Source: Rhodohalobacter mucosus | GTDB lineage: Bacteria; Bacteroidota; Rhodothermia; Balneolales; Balneolaceae | Length of the DNA: 64,000 nt | Assembly (NCBI RefSeq): GCF_003150675.1 | Contig: NZ_QGGB01000006.1 | Location: 62,001 to 126,000 of the forward strand | Direction of reading: 5' to 3' | In this document: positions 38,887 through 47,525 of the stretch, piece after piece | Layout: each line of letters opens with the position of its first letter | Position numbering within the stretch: position 1 is the first letter of the stretch | The notes under the pieces: generated by a model | Told to the model about the DNA's origin: nothing | The model's database searches: none | Seen by the model: the letters and a program-made list of their open reading frames with translations, nothing else | Program-made: the position numbers and the translations under genes

Positions 38887-39243
38887 TCATTTTAAACCTT
38901 TTGCAGTTCGTACGCTTCGGACAAAAATTGAGATGAGCTCGTTGCACTCTGAAAGTACATCCGACACCTCGTCCTCCCTTTTAATGAGTTTTGTTTTCTG
39001 AATAATCTTCAGACAAATAAATGTTTCTCTAAGTTCTTTGAGCACGAGCTGGATTTTGTGAATAAAATCCTTCCGGGACTCTGCTCCTCTTGCTTCCCCG
39101 TAATTCAATGCGCAGGATGTACCGCTACGTGCAATCTGACCGGAAAGTATTTGTCCGGTTCTGGAACCGGGAAGCTGAATTGATATCCGTAATACCTGCA
39201 CGGAAAAATCGGTTAGTCTCTCCTCAAGCTCACTATTTGTCAT
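38887..39243 (-). CDS. Four-helix bundle protein (23S IVP-like)
   Basis: This 118-residue protein matches the four-helix bundle family (TIGR02436/S23-like) first seen as proteins encoded in 23S rRNA intervening sequences: Q-I-A-R-S-G-T-S near 35-42, N-Y-G-E-A-R-G-A, then K-I-Q-L-V-L-K-E-L-R-E-T. These are common in Bacteroidota, often near repeats. The function is unknown; some relatives assist diversity-generating retroelements, but no such element is visible here. Confidence 0.85.
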   Translation of the reverse strand: MTNSELEERLTDFSVQVLRISIQLPGSRTGQILSGQIARSGTSCALNYGEARGAESRKDFIHKIQLVLKELRETFICLKIIQKTKLIKREDEVSDVLSECNELISIFVRSVRTAKGLK

Positions 39244-39360
39244 TTGTTCTATCCATATTCAGTCTCTTTATTTAGTAAGAACCCAAACATCGAATTTCCT
39301 TACAAAAAAATTTACTGATGATTTGAAAATTGGGCTGATTTCAGATCTAAAAGATCAAAT

Positions 39361-39420
39361 CGCCAGTCGCCAGTCACTCATCATTCATCGCCCATCGTCC
39401 ATCACCCATCGCCCATCGAT
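39361..39420. repeat. CGCCAGT / CGCCCAT heptamer array
   Basis: Eight consecutive heptamers that change from CGCCAGT to CACTCAT to CGCCCAT without losing phase. It lies upstream of the desaturase gene. Confidence 0.85.
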
Positions 39421-39530
39421 CCAGTTTGATATCTCGATGTTTATAGTTACACTTAATGTTGATGTTCATTCACTAACCGGACCCATAGACGGGTCATTCT
39501 GCAGACCAAACACATCTCAAAAATCTGACT

Positions 39531-40634
39531 ATGGGAGCCGTTCAAAGAGTTACGTTCAACAATCGTATCAGCCGTGAATTCAGTCAAACGGTGAAAAAGC
39601 GTGTCGACGACTATTTTACCGAAAATGGCCTGTCAAAACATGCGAACGGACAGATGGTGCTTAAGACGGTGGTTCTGCTTACGCTCTATTTCGGGTCGTA
39701 TGCATTGATTATCTCCGGCCAGTTTTCACTCAACGGCATGTGGCTGCTCACCTTTCTGATGGGTATCGGGATGGCTGGGATCGGATTTTCGGTATCGCAT
39801 GATGCGCTGCACGGAGCCTATTCGTCCAATAACGCAGTAAACCGTGCGCTTGGATTTACCTTTGACCTGTTGGGCGCCAACGGATATATCTGGAAGATTA
39901 CCCACAACATTGTTCACCATACCTACACCAATATTCACGGACATGACGAGGACCTTGAGGTTGCCGAATTCATTCGTCTGTCGCCTCATTCCGAATACAA
40001 GGCGGTGCACCGCGTTCAGCATATTCTTGCATTCATTGCCTACAGTTTCGCCACTCTGTTCTGGGTGTTCATCAAGGATTACCGGTATTTTCTGCAGCCC
40101 AATATTGGTCCGTACGAAAATAAAAACCATCCCGCGAGCGAGTGGGCCATTCTCATTTTTACCAAGCTCCTTTACTACGCCTATATGCTGGTGATTCCCA
40201 TGCTCTTGCTGGAGATCACCTGGGTGCACCTGCTGATCGGTTTTGCTACCGTACATCTTACGGCCGGACTCATATTGGGTATTATTTTTCAGCTGGCGCA
40301 CGTTGTGGAGGAGACCGACCACCCCGTGCCGAACGAGGAGAACATGATCGACGAGCACTGGATGATCCATGAAATGGTAACCACCAACAATTTTGCCCGT
40401 GAAAACAAGGCGCTTTGCTGGTACGTGGGCGGACTCAATTTTCAGATCGAACACCATCTGTTTCCCAAAGTGTGCAGTATTCACTACCCGGCCATCAGCC
40501 ACATTGTGGAAAAAACCGCAGATGAATTTGGTATTCCCTACAATCAGCATAAAACCTTTTTCCAGGCCGTGGCTTCCCACTATCGCACCCTGAAGAAGTT
40601 TGGAGATCCGGAGTTTGTTTACGCGGAGGCGTGA
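39531..40634 (+). CDS. Membrane fatty-acid (acyl-CoA) desaturase
   Basis: This 367-residue integral membrane di-iron desaturase introduces a double bond in fatty acyl chains. The three histidine boxes are present: H90-D-A-L-H94, H125-N-I-V-H-H130 and Q305-I-E-H-H309. A Gln at the first position of the third box is the hallmark of front-end desaturases (delta-6 type). Hydrophobic helices lie at about 43-62, 68-88, 165-185 and 215-255. It probably adjusts membrane fluidity to cold or salt. Monocistronic, with tandem compound repeats directly downstream. Confidence 0.92.
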   Translation: MGAVQRVTFNNRISREFSQTVKKRVDDYFTENGLSKHANGQMVLKTVVLLTLYFGSYALIISGQFSLNGMWLLTFLMGIGMAGIGFSVSHDALHGAYSSNNAVNRALGFTFDLLGANGYIWKITHNIVHHTYTNIHGHDEDLEVAEFIRLSPHSEYKAVHRVQHILAFIAYSFATLFWVFIKDYRYFLQPNIGPYENKNHPASEWAILIFTKLLYYAYMLVIPMLLLEITWVHLLIGFATVHLTAGLILGIIFQLAHVVEETDHPVPNEENMIDEHWMIHEMVTTNNFARENKALCWYVGGLNFQIEHHLFPKVCSIHYPAISHIVEKTADEFGIPYNQHKTFFQAVASHYRTLKKFGDPEFVYAEA

Positions 40635-40640
40635 GTCGGC

Positions 40641-41316
40641 AGAAGGAAGAAGTGAAAAGGCAAACGTCAGACGTCAAACGTGAGACTGATCTCTGATTGG
40701 AGATAGTTGATTGTCGATCTCAGAAGGATTTTTTAGTACTACACCCTGCACCCTGTTGCTCGGAGGTCGGTTTCTACAGTCGCCAGACGTTAATCGCCAG
40801 TCGTTAGTCGCCAGTCAGATCGACACACTTTAGAAGGCAGAAGGAAGAAGTGAAAAGGCAAACGTCAGACGTCAAACGTGAGACGGGAGAGGGTAGGGTG
40901 ATCTCTGATTGGAGATTGTTGATTGTCGATCTCAGAAGGATTTTTTAGTACTACACCCTGCACCCTGAACCTTGAGCCTTGAACCCTGCACCCCGCACCC
41001 TGTTGCTCGGAGGTCGGTTTATACAGTCGCCAGTCGTTAATCGCCAGTCGTCAGTCGCCAGTCAGATTGACACACTTTAGAAGGCAGAAGGCAGAAGGCA
41101 GAAGGCAGAAGGCAAAAGGCAGAAGTGAAAAGTGAGACGGGAGAGGGTAGGGTGATCTCTGATTGGAGATAGTTGATTGTCGATCTCAGAAGGATTTTTT
41201 AGTACTACACTCTGCACCCTGTACCTTGAGCCTTGAACCCTGCACCCTGTACCTTGAGCCTTGAACCCTGCACCCTGCGGCTCGGAGCGCAGTTCCGACA
41301 CTTCTGGGCACCCTGT
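40641..41316. repeat. Three tandem copies of a ~190-245-base compound repeat
   Basis: Units begin at about 40641, 40832 and 41080. Each contains, in order: GAAGGCA heptamers, ACGTCAG heptamers (lost in the third), the unique block GATCTCTGATTGGAGAT..GTTGATTGTCGATCTCAG, CCTGCAC/CCTTGAG heptamers, GGCTCGGAG(GT)C and CGCCAGT heptamers. Unit length differs because heptamer numbers differ. No gene lies in 40635-41499. Confidence 0.8.
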
Positions 41317-41499
41317 AATGAATAACCCGATAGATTTCATCGCGCTACCACTACAGCAGGCATGGAAGGGTCTCTTTGGCTGAAATCCGGCGTTCTTTGT
41401 TTTTTTATAAAAGAAAAAGGAGAACGACTCCTTAACAGGCCGGTTCCGTGGAAACCGGTCAGTCAAACCCTTAACCCAAAACAACATCAAGGTGCTGAA

Positions 41500-41952
41500 A
41501 TGAAAGTTGTGAAAAAAAGAACCCACGAACCCGGATCAATCGATCTGCTGAGAAGAGAAATGGATCAGTTTTTCGATGACCTCGTTCCTTTTTCATGGAC
41601 CAGGGAAAAAGGCGGAAGGGCACTGTCAGCATGGTCGCCCAATGCCGATATGACGGAAGATGAGAAGGAATACATGATCCGTATGGATATTCCGGGAATG
41701 AAAAAAGACGACATCAACGTGAATTTTCAGGATGGCAGAATCACCATCTCCGGTGAGCGTAAAGAAGAGGAAAAAGAAGAGAAAAAAGATTTCGTTCGTC
41801 AGGAGCGCTATTACGGAAGCTTCTACAGATCGTTTACACTTCCTGAAAACGTAAAAGAAGATGAGATCGAAGCCAGGTTTAAAAACGGAGTACTGGAATT
41901 GGTCATTCCGAAAGCGGAAGTAGTGAAACCAAAATCAATCAAGGTAAATTGA
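41500..41952 (+). CDS. Small heat shock protein (Hsp20/alpha-crystallin)
   Basis: This 150-residue chaperone, starting at ATG 41500 (an upstream open frame from 41362 is not supported), holds unfolding proteins in a refoldable state. The alpha-crystallin domain spans about 48-140 with Y-M-I-R-M-D-I-P-G-M and F-K-N-G-V-L-E-L-V-I-P-K; F-R-S-F-T-L-P is also typical. It lies downstream of the compound repeats and before an SDR, in a stretch rich in stress genes. Confidence 0.93.
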   Translation: MKVVKKRTHEPGSIDLLRREMDQFFDDLVPFSWTREKGGRALSAWSPNADMTEDEKEYMIRMDIPGMKKDDINVNFQDGRITISGERKEEEKEEKKDFVRQERYYGSFYRSFTLPENVKEDEIEARFKNGVLELVIPKAEVVKPKSIKVN

Positions 41953-42283
41953 GACTGAGTTAGTTGGGTAGTTGGTTACATAAAAAATAACAGAGCCTAC
42001 ATACAGGAGCATGCGCCGGCGGGTGGAACGGCCGGTGTTTCTACATCAGAGCCAGCGGTGCCGGTTTAGCCGGCTTGAGCATGATCACTATCGCAATGCA
42101 ATCTGCGCCTGCACCGCTGCCCGTTTTGGTTGTTTTAGATTTTATATGTTGCAGAAATTTTACTGGATAGGGTATCCGGACCGGGGGAGCAGACTTACAT
42201 CATGTGGAGATCCCGTCGCGGCGGCCACCAGCCCGGACAGAGCCCGATTCCTTATTTAATTAATTAATAAAAAAAATATCACC
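41953..42283. other. Intergenic region with GC-rich inverted repeats
   Basis: No gene is seen. Short GC-rich complementary patches (GCGCCGGC / GCCGG, and GCCGGTTTAGCCGGC around 42060-42075) could form local hairpins. An AT-rich run at 42255-42280 just precedes the SDR start and may hold its promoter. Confidence 0.4.
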
Positions 42284-43039
42284 ATGTTTTCAGAAAAAGT
42301 AGCCGTAGTAACAGGAGCTGCATCCGGTATCGGGCTGGAAGCGGCGAAAGCATTTGCTCACAAAGGGGCCGCAGTGGTCATGTCTGACGTGGACGAAGAC
42401 AGACTGAAAGAGTCTGCAAAGGTTGTAAACATGATCAATGAAAAAACCCTTTCGATCAAGGCGGATATATCCAGTGAAAAGGAGGTGCAGCAGTTGGTGC
42501 GTTTTACGGTGGATGCATTTGGCGGCCTCGACGTTGCCTGCAACAATGCGGGCGTAGGCGGTGAGCTCAAGCCCACGGCCGACTATACCGTTGAAGAGTG
42601 GGATCGTGTAATCAACATCAATCTTCGGGGACAGTGGCTCTGCATGAAGTATCAGATTCCGGAAATGCTAAAGCGCGACAGCGGGTCAATTGTGAACGTG
42701 GCTTCCATACTGGGCAAAGTGGGATTTGCAAATGCACCGGCTTACGTGGCAGCAAAACACGGCCTGGTGGGACTTACAAAGTCTGCCGCCCTGGAGTACA
42801 GCGCGAAGGGAGTGCGCGTAAATGCCATCGCACCGGCCTTTATTGAAACACCGATGCTCGAACGTGCAGGCCTCACAACCGACCCGGAAGCCAAACAGGG
42901 GCTCGTCGACATGCACCCGATTGGCCGGTTGGGTCAGCCCGAAGAGGTGGCCCACGCTATTGTCTGGCTGGCGTCCGACGAAGCGTCTTTCGTGACCGGC
43001 CATACTCTCCTGGTAGACGGCGGATATATTGCACAGTAA
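42284..43039 (+). CDS. Short-chain dehydrogenase/reductase
   Basis: This 251-residue classical SDR has the cofactor motif T10-G-A-A-S-G-I-G17, N-N-A-G at about 88-91, and the catalytic Ser near 141 with Y154-x3-K158 (Y-V-A-A-K). D39 after the second strand (V-M-S-D-V-D) points to NAD(H). The C-terminal G-G-Y-I is typical. Substrate unknown; glucose-dehydrogenase or 3-oxoacyl-reductase-like. It lies 122 bases upstream of the PEP synthase gene on the same strand. Confidence 0.93.
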   Translation: MFSEKVAVVTGAASGIGLEAAKAFAHKGAAVVMSDVDEDRLKESAKVVNMINEKTLSIKADISSEKEVQQLVRFTVDAFGGLDVACNNAGVGGELKPTADYTVEEWDRVININLRGQWLCMKYQIPEMLKRDSGSIVNVASILGKVGFANAPAYVAAKHGLVGLTKSAALEYSAKGVRVNAIAPAFIETPMLERAGLTTDPEAKQGLVDMHPIGRLGQPEEVAHAIVWLASDEASFVTGHTLLVDGGYIAQ

Positions 43040-43161
43040 CACATATACATGGCCTGAAATGAAAAAAATGGACACAGGCTGAAATAGACAACCCACGATA
43101 TACCCTGCCGGGCAACCGGTAATCCATTCATCAAACATATAAAACGGCAGGAGATCTTATT

Positions 43162-45579
43162 ATGACACCAGAAAGTACTCAATACACCCTTCCTTTTACG
43201 GAAATGGGAATGGATGATCAGCCGAAAGTTGGCGGGAAAAACGCATCTCTCGGAGAAATGATACGGCACCTGAAATCGGCCGGCGTTCGCATTCCAGACG
43301 GTTTTGCTACCACATCCGACGCATACCGATATTTCGTTGAAGCAAACAAGCTGGAAGAGCCGATCCGGGAAAACCTGGATAAGTATCACAACGGTGAACT
43401 GGAGATCGACGAGGCGGGGAGAAATATTCGCCAGCTGTTTCAAAAAAGCACATTTCCGACAGCGCTGGCCGAGTCGATCCGGGAGGCTTATACCGAGCTG
43501 AATCATAAATACGCGGAGCAGTATGATGAGGATTCGGATACCTACAACGCTGATGTGGCCGTTCGCAGCAGTGCCACGGCCGAAGATCTTCCCGGAGCCA
43601 GTTTTGCCGGACAGCAGGAGACCTATCTGAACGTGCGGGGTGTGGAGGACCTGATGAAGGCTTGTAAAAGCTGTTTCGCATCCCTGTTTACCAACCGGGC
43701 CATTGTGTACCGCGACAAAAAGGATTTTGGGCATATGGACGTTGCCCTGTCGGTAGGCGTGCAGAAGATGGTACGGGCCGACAACAGCTGTTCCGGCGTA
43801 CTCTTTACGGTGGATACGGAAACGGGCTTTCCCAATGCTCTACTGATCAACGGGGCGTGGGGGCTTGGAGAAAATGTTGTAAAGGGAACCGTGAATCCGG
43901 ATCAGTACTATGTTTTTAAAAATCGGCTGGATAATCCGGACTACGTACCCATCATCGACAAGGTGACCGGCTCAAAGGAGATGAAGATGGTCTACTCGGG
44001 CGATGACGGCAATACAACTGAAAATGTTCCGACCTCCCTTGCCGAGCGTCAGCAGATGGTGCTCGAAGACGAGGAGATCATTCAGCTGGCCAAATGGGGC
44101 GTAGCTATTGAAAAACACTACGATAAACCGATGGATATCGAGTGGGTTAAGGAAGACAAGACGAAGCAGATCTACATTGTTCAGGCGCGGCCTGAAACCG
44201 TGCACTCGCTTAAGCTGAACGGCATGCTGAAGTCGTACAGGCTGCGAGAAAACAATCCCACGCTTCTGTTAAAAGGGCAGAGCGTCGGTAGCGTCATTAC
44301 CACCGGAACGGTTAAGGTAGTGCGCGACACATCCGACCTGTCAGGTATTGAAGAGGACACCATTTTGGTGACTGAAATGACTGAACCCGACTGGGTGCCC
44401 GCTCTCAAGAACGCGGGCGGTATTGTAACCGATTTCGGCGGACGAACCTGCCATGCTGCCATTGTGAGCCGCGAACTGGGTATTCCTGCTGTGGTTGGGA
44501 CCGACAAGGCAACGGATGAGCTGAAAGACGGTGACAAGATCACGCTATCGTCAGCTGAAGGAGACGTGGGCAAGATTTACAAGGGGTTGCTGGAATACAA
44601 GGTGGACGAAGTGGACCTCGGCAGCCTGCCCAAACCGGAAACGGAGGTGATGCTCAACCTGGCCACACCGGAGTCGGCGTTCAAGTGGTGGAGGCTGCCC
44701 GTGAAGGGTGTGGGCCTTGCACGGATGGAGTTTATTATATCGAATCATATCAGGATTCATCCGATGGCGCTTGTACATCCCGATCAGGTGGAAGATGAAG
44801 AAGCGTACAGAAAGATCCGGAAACTGACTACGGGTTATTCGGACATGAAGGAGTATTTTGTGGATAAACTCGCCAGCGGTATTTCAAAAATAGCCGCATC
44901 CCGCTTTCCAGATCCCGTAATTGTACGAACCAGTGATTTCAAGTCGAATGAGTACGCCGGACTGATCGGCGGAGAGGGATTTGAGCCGGATGAAGAGAAT
45001 CCGATGATTGGCTGGCGGGGAGCTTCACGGTACTATCACGAGAACTACCGGGAAGGGTTTGAGCTGGAGTGCCGTGCACTGAAAAAAGTGCGCGAAGTGA
45101 TCGGCCTTGATAATGTGATTGTAATGATCCCGTTCTGCCGTACCCTTACCGAGGCGGAAAAGGTGCTGGAGGTGATGGAGGAGTATGGATTGAAACGGGG
45201 CGAGAAAGGGCTGCAGATCTATATGATGTGTGAAATTCCGTCAAACTATATCCTGGCGGATCAGTTTGCGGAATTTTTTGACGGGTTTTCCATCGGGTCA
45301 AACGACCTTACGCAGCTCATCCTTGGCGTGGACCGCGATTCGGGCCTGATGTCGCATGTTTTTGACGAGAATGACCCGGCTGTTAAAACCGCAATTCGTG
45401 AGGTGGTGGAACGCGCGCATGATGCAGGAATCAAGGTTGGATTTTGTGGTCAGGCCCCAAGCAATGATCCGGAGTACGCTGCATTTCTTGTAGAATGCGG
45501 CATCGATTCCGTTTCCGTGGTGCCCGATAGCGTGATACGCGTAATCCACAAAGTGGCGGAAGCGGAAGGAAAGGGATGA
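43162..45579 (+). CDS. ppsA: Phosphoenolpyruvate synthase
   Basis: This 805-residue enzyme makes PEP from pyruvate and ATP (AMP-forming), the entry to gluconeogenesis. The N-terminal ATP-binding domain (V-G-G-K-N-A-S-L-G-E-M near 22-32; R-S-S-A-T-A-E-D-L-P near 135-144) is followed by the phosphohistidine domain with H431 in G-G-R-T-C-H-A-A-I and the PEP-binding barrel with the catalytic C762 in G-F-C-G-Q-A. CAGGAG lies 11 bases before the ATG. Placed among stress genes, it may support survival on non-sugar carbon. Confidence 0.95.
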   Translation: MTPESTQYTLPFTEMGMDDQPKVGGKNASLGEMIRHLKSAGVRIPDGFATTSDAYRYFVEANKLEEPIRENLDKYHNGELEIDEAGRNIRQLFQKSTFPTALAESIREAYTELNHKYAEQYDEDSDTYNADVAVRSSATAEDLPGASFAGQQETYLNVRGVEDLMKACKSCFASLFTNRAIVYRDKKDFGHMDVALSVGVQKMVRADNSCSGVLFTVDTETGFPNALLINGAWGLGENVVKGTVNPDQYYVFKNRLDNPDYVPIIDKVTGSKEMKMVYSGDDGNTTENVPTSLAERQQMVLEDEEIIQLAKWGVAIEKHYDKPMDIEWVKEDKTKQIYIVQARPETVHSLKLNGMLKSYRLRENNPTLLLKGQSVGSVITTGTVKVVRDTSDLSGIEEDTILVTEMTEPDWVPALKNAGGIVTDFGGRTCHAAIVSRELGIPAVVGTDKATDELKDGDKITLSSAEGDVGKIYKGLLEYKVDEVDLGSLPKPETEVMLNLATPESAFKWWRLPVKGVGLARMEFIISNHIRIHPMALVHPDQVEDEEAYRKIRKLTTGYSDMKEYFVDKLASGISKIAASRFPDPVIVRTSDFKSNEYAGLIGGEGFEPDEENPMIGWRGASRYYHENYREGFELECRALKKVREVIGLDNVIVMIPFCRTLTEAEKVLEVMEEYGLKRGEKGLQIYMMCEIPSNYILADQFAEFFDGFSIGSNDLTQLILGVDRDSGLMSHVFDENDPAVKTAIREVVERAHDAGIKVGFCGQAPSNDPEYAAFLVECGIDSVSVVPDSVIRVIHKVAEAEGKG

Positions 45580-45628
45580 ATTGTGATTTGTGATTTGTGA
45601 TTTGCGACTTGTGACTGGCGACTGAAAA
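45580..45628. repeat. GATTTGT / GACTGGC heptamer array
   Basis: Starts directly at the ppsA stop: GATTTGT repeats drift to GACTTGT and GACTGGC in strict 7-nt phase. A GCAGAAG patch follows. No gene is seen in 45580-46005. Confidence 0.8.
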
Positions 45629-45849
45629 CTGAATTTCGAGCAGAAGGCGAATCCTGTAAGCTGAACACCACGCAGCATTTTACAATGTGTCAGGAAAAGG
45701 CAGAAGGCAAAAGTGAAAAAAATGATAGGTGGTAACTGGCGGAGAGACGGGGAAAAGTATACGGAAGACGTGAAATTCGATTGAATACCGTTTGAATTCT
45801 TTAGTCTCATTACTCACTACAACTATCTGCCAAATCCCGTCCTGCAATC

Positions 45850-45995
45850 CAAAACCCAAAACTCGAAACCCGAAACTCGAAACCCGAAACCCGAAACTCG
45901 AAACTCGAAACCCGAAACCCAAAACCCGAAACCCGAAACCCGAAACCCAAAACCCGAAACCCAAAACCCGAAACCCGAAACCCGAAACCCAAAAC
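45850..45995. repeat. CGAAACC/CAAAACC heptamer array abutting a start codon
   Basis: About 20 units of C(G/A)AAAC(C/T) in 7-nt phase, ending 10 bases before the ATG at 46006. The long open frames over it on both strands are artefacts of the 21-base (7 x 3) period. Confidence 0.9.
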
Positions 45996-46005
45996 GGTGA
46001 TCGAC

Positions 46006-46410
46006 ATGGAAGAGAAAAAGGTGACAGAAAGTCCATTATCGGAGGATACGCTGCAATATTTTAAGGAAAAGCTGCTCGCCAAAAGGGCGGAGGCAAAGGA
46101 GCAGATAGAGATCCTGAGCGACCGCAGGGATAATCTTGATGAAGCTGACGACGCAGACCGTTCATCTCTGACGCACCACCCGGGCGATGTGGGGTCGGAA
46201 GCGGAAGAGGATGAAATGAACTATCAGCTTCTGGAGCGGGAGAAAAAATATGTGAATGAGATCAACGACGCCCTTGAGCGAATTGAAAACGGTAACTACG
46301 GTATCTGTCAGGCCACCGGCAAGCCGATCTCAAAGGGCCGGCTGGATGCAGTGCCTCACACACGCTACAGCATGGAAGCCAAGGAGAAGGGATTGGTGGA
46401 AGATGAGTGA
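46006..46410 (+). CDS. DksA/TraR-family regulator with degenerate zinc finger
   Basis: The protein has 134 residues from ATG 46006 (an in-frame GTG at 45997 lies at the repeat edge). An N-terminal coiled-coil (about 10-85) is followed by the DksA-like C-terminal segment N-G-N-Y-G-I-C-Q-A-T-G-K-P-I. Only one of the four zinc cysteines remains; the last pair is replaced by P-H-T-R-Y-S, a form common in Bacteroidota. The acidic coil-tip pattern D-D-A-D is present. DksA-like proteins bind RNA polymerase's secondary channel with ppGpp; a stress-linked transcription role is inferred. No Shine-Dalgarno is visible because the heptamer array occupies that position. Confidence 0.85.
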   Translation: MEEKKVTESPLSEDTLQYFKEKLLAKRAEAKEQIEILSDRRDNLDEADDADRSSLTHHPGDVGSEAEEDEMNYQLLEREKKYVNEINDALERIENGNYGICQATGKPISKGRLDAVPHTRYSMEAKEKGLVEDE

Positions 46411-46458
46411 TGGGTGATGTTTGACTTGTGATTAGTGATTGGCGATTGACGACTGGAA
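46404..46458. repeat. GAGTGAT / TGGCGAT heptamer array
   Basis: Begins at the 3' end of the DksA-like gene; the units GAGTGAT, GGGTGAT, TTGTGAT, TAGTGAT, TGGCGAT and TGACGAC keep 7-nt phase. Confidence 0.75.
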
Positions 46459-46542
46459 ACAGTGTATCAGGGCTACAGCTTGTCAGTGCCAAGAGTTGTG
46501 CATTGATCGGTTGATCGGTTGTGCATTCCCTTCACCTTTTTC

Positions 46543-46577
46543 AATACTAAATACTCAAGACTCAATACTCACGACTC
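46543..46577. repeat. CAATACT heptamer array overlapping a stop codon
   Basis: Five units CAATACT, AAATACT, CAAGACT, CAATACT and CACGACT; the stop of the minus-strand GNAT gene falls inside the last unit. Confidence 0.75.
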
Positions 46578-47042
46578 AATCCTGTCTTCCTCAAACATTC
46601 TATACGCGGTCTCATCCATGCCAAGATCACGGTAGGTTTTCTGGGCCGTAAGATTTTCCTTCTCCACATAAAGACGGAAACCGCAAACTGATGGATCCCC
46701 GGAGGCAAGCTTCTTCACTTTGTCATACATGGCGCGATAGACGCCCCGGCGGCGGTATTCGGGAATCACATAGACGCTTTGAATCCACCAGAAGAGCCCG
46801 TTTCGCCAGTCGCTCCACTCAAAGGTGATCATGAGTGAGCCAACAACTTGTTCCTTATAAACGGCCACCAGGTAAAATCCATAATTGGGATTGTTCATCA
46901 ATCCACGCACACCGGACTCGATCTTGCGGCGGTCAAGCTTTTTGCCCTCTGTTTCCAGCGCCATGGCGATATTAAACTCTGCAATGGTTGATGCATCGGC
47001 ACGCGTTCCTTTTCGGATGGTCAGGTTCAGATGGTTGGTCAT
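46569..47042 (-). CDS. GNAT-family N-acetyltransferase
   Basis: The protein has 157 residues; ATG 47042 is chosen over 47132 because the fold begins at L-T-I-R-K-G-T-R-A-D-A. The acetyl-CoA-binding motif is clear at V-Y-V-I-P-E-Y-R-R-R-G-V-Y-R-A-M-Y, and the C-terminal strand ends R-L-Y-V-E-K-E-N. It acetylates an unknown amine. The stop codon lies within a 7-nt repeat array, so the array could alter the C-terminus by unit gain or loss. No operon partner. Confidence 0.88.
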   Translation of the reverse strand: MTNHLNLTIRKGTRADASTIAEFNIAMALETEGKKLDRRKIESGVRGLMNNPNYGFYLVAVYKEQVVGSLMITFEWSDWRNGLFWWIQSVYVIPEYRRRGVYRAMYDKVKKLASGDPSVCGFRLYVEKENLTAQKTYRDLGMDETAYRMFEEDRIES

Positions 47043-47525
47043 GGCATTGTCAACAATTGAAGGATCAGTTTCATGCAACAAAATGAGCACACGGTCGGAT
47101 GAAAGCAAGGGAGTTCGGGTATCGGGTATCAATCAGCAGGTAGGAGAGGGATTAATAGACAAACAGACAAACAGACAAACCGACCAACCGAGAAACGGAT
47201 GAAACCGGTGAACAGAACAACCGACGAACCGAGAAACCGAAAAAGTGGAAACCATATACCATTTACTATTCAACACAGACCACAAGTCACCCATTGCCAA
47301 TCGCCCAACATGTAGGGGCAAACAAAACATAAATAGTGGAGAATCCCCGATACTGATTCGTTTAGAATCTGGCTATCATTAGTATATACAATTAATTGGA
47401 TAACCTTGCATTCAGATGTTCGGCAGATGAACATGCGGTGAATCTTTCCGAAGTGTTATCAATCTCTATCTGTTTCGCACCTGTTTGTGAAGGGAATGAA
47501 CGTCACAAACCCCAAATCTTGTGCC
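47043..47525. other. Intergenic region with an octamer array
   Basis: No gene is seen. The upstream part holds the (C/A)GACAAAC octamers described separately. The AT-rich stretch 47330-47400 may contain the promoter of the Lon-like gene. A short upstream extension of that gene (47487-47525) is open but not preferred. Confidence 0.45.
47152..47245. repeat. 8-nt repeat array (AGACAAAC type)
   Basis: AGACAAAC x3, then CGACCAAC, CGAGAAAC, CGGTGAAC, AGAACAAC, CGACGAAC and CGAGAAAC: an eight-base period with one nine-base unit, unlike the seven-base arrays. Confidence 0.8.

Noticed and set aside
38887-39243. Diversity-generating retroelement accessory protein
   Set aside because: The four-helix bundle family is shared, but no reverse transcriptase or template/variable repeats were seen nearby.
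42011-42259. 82-residue ORF between hsp20 and the SDR gene
   Set aside because: Biased, Cys/Arg-rich composition, no family match and GC-rich inverted repeats underneath.
45850-45995. Possible CRISPR array
   Set aside because: Units are seven bases with no spacers; no cas genes in the window.
45680-46082. Long open frames on both strands over the CGAAACC array
   Set aside because: They encode perfect seven-residue repeats that follow from a 7-nt repeat read in three phases; not genes.
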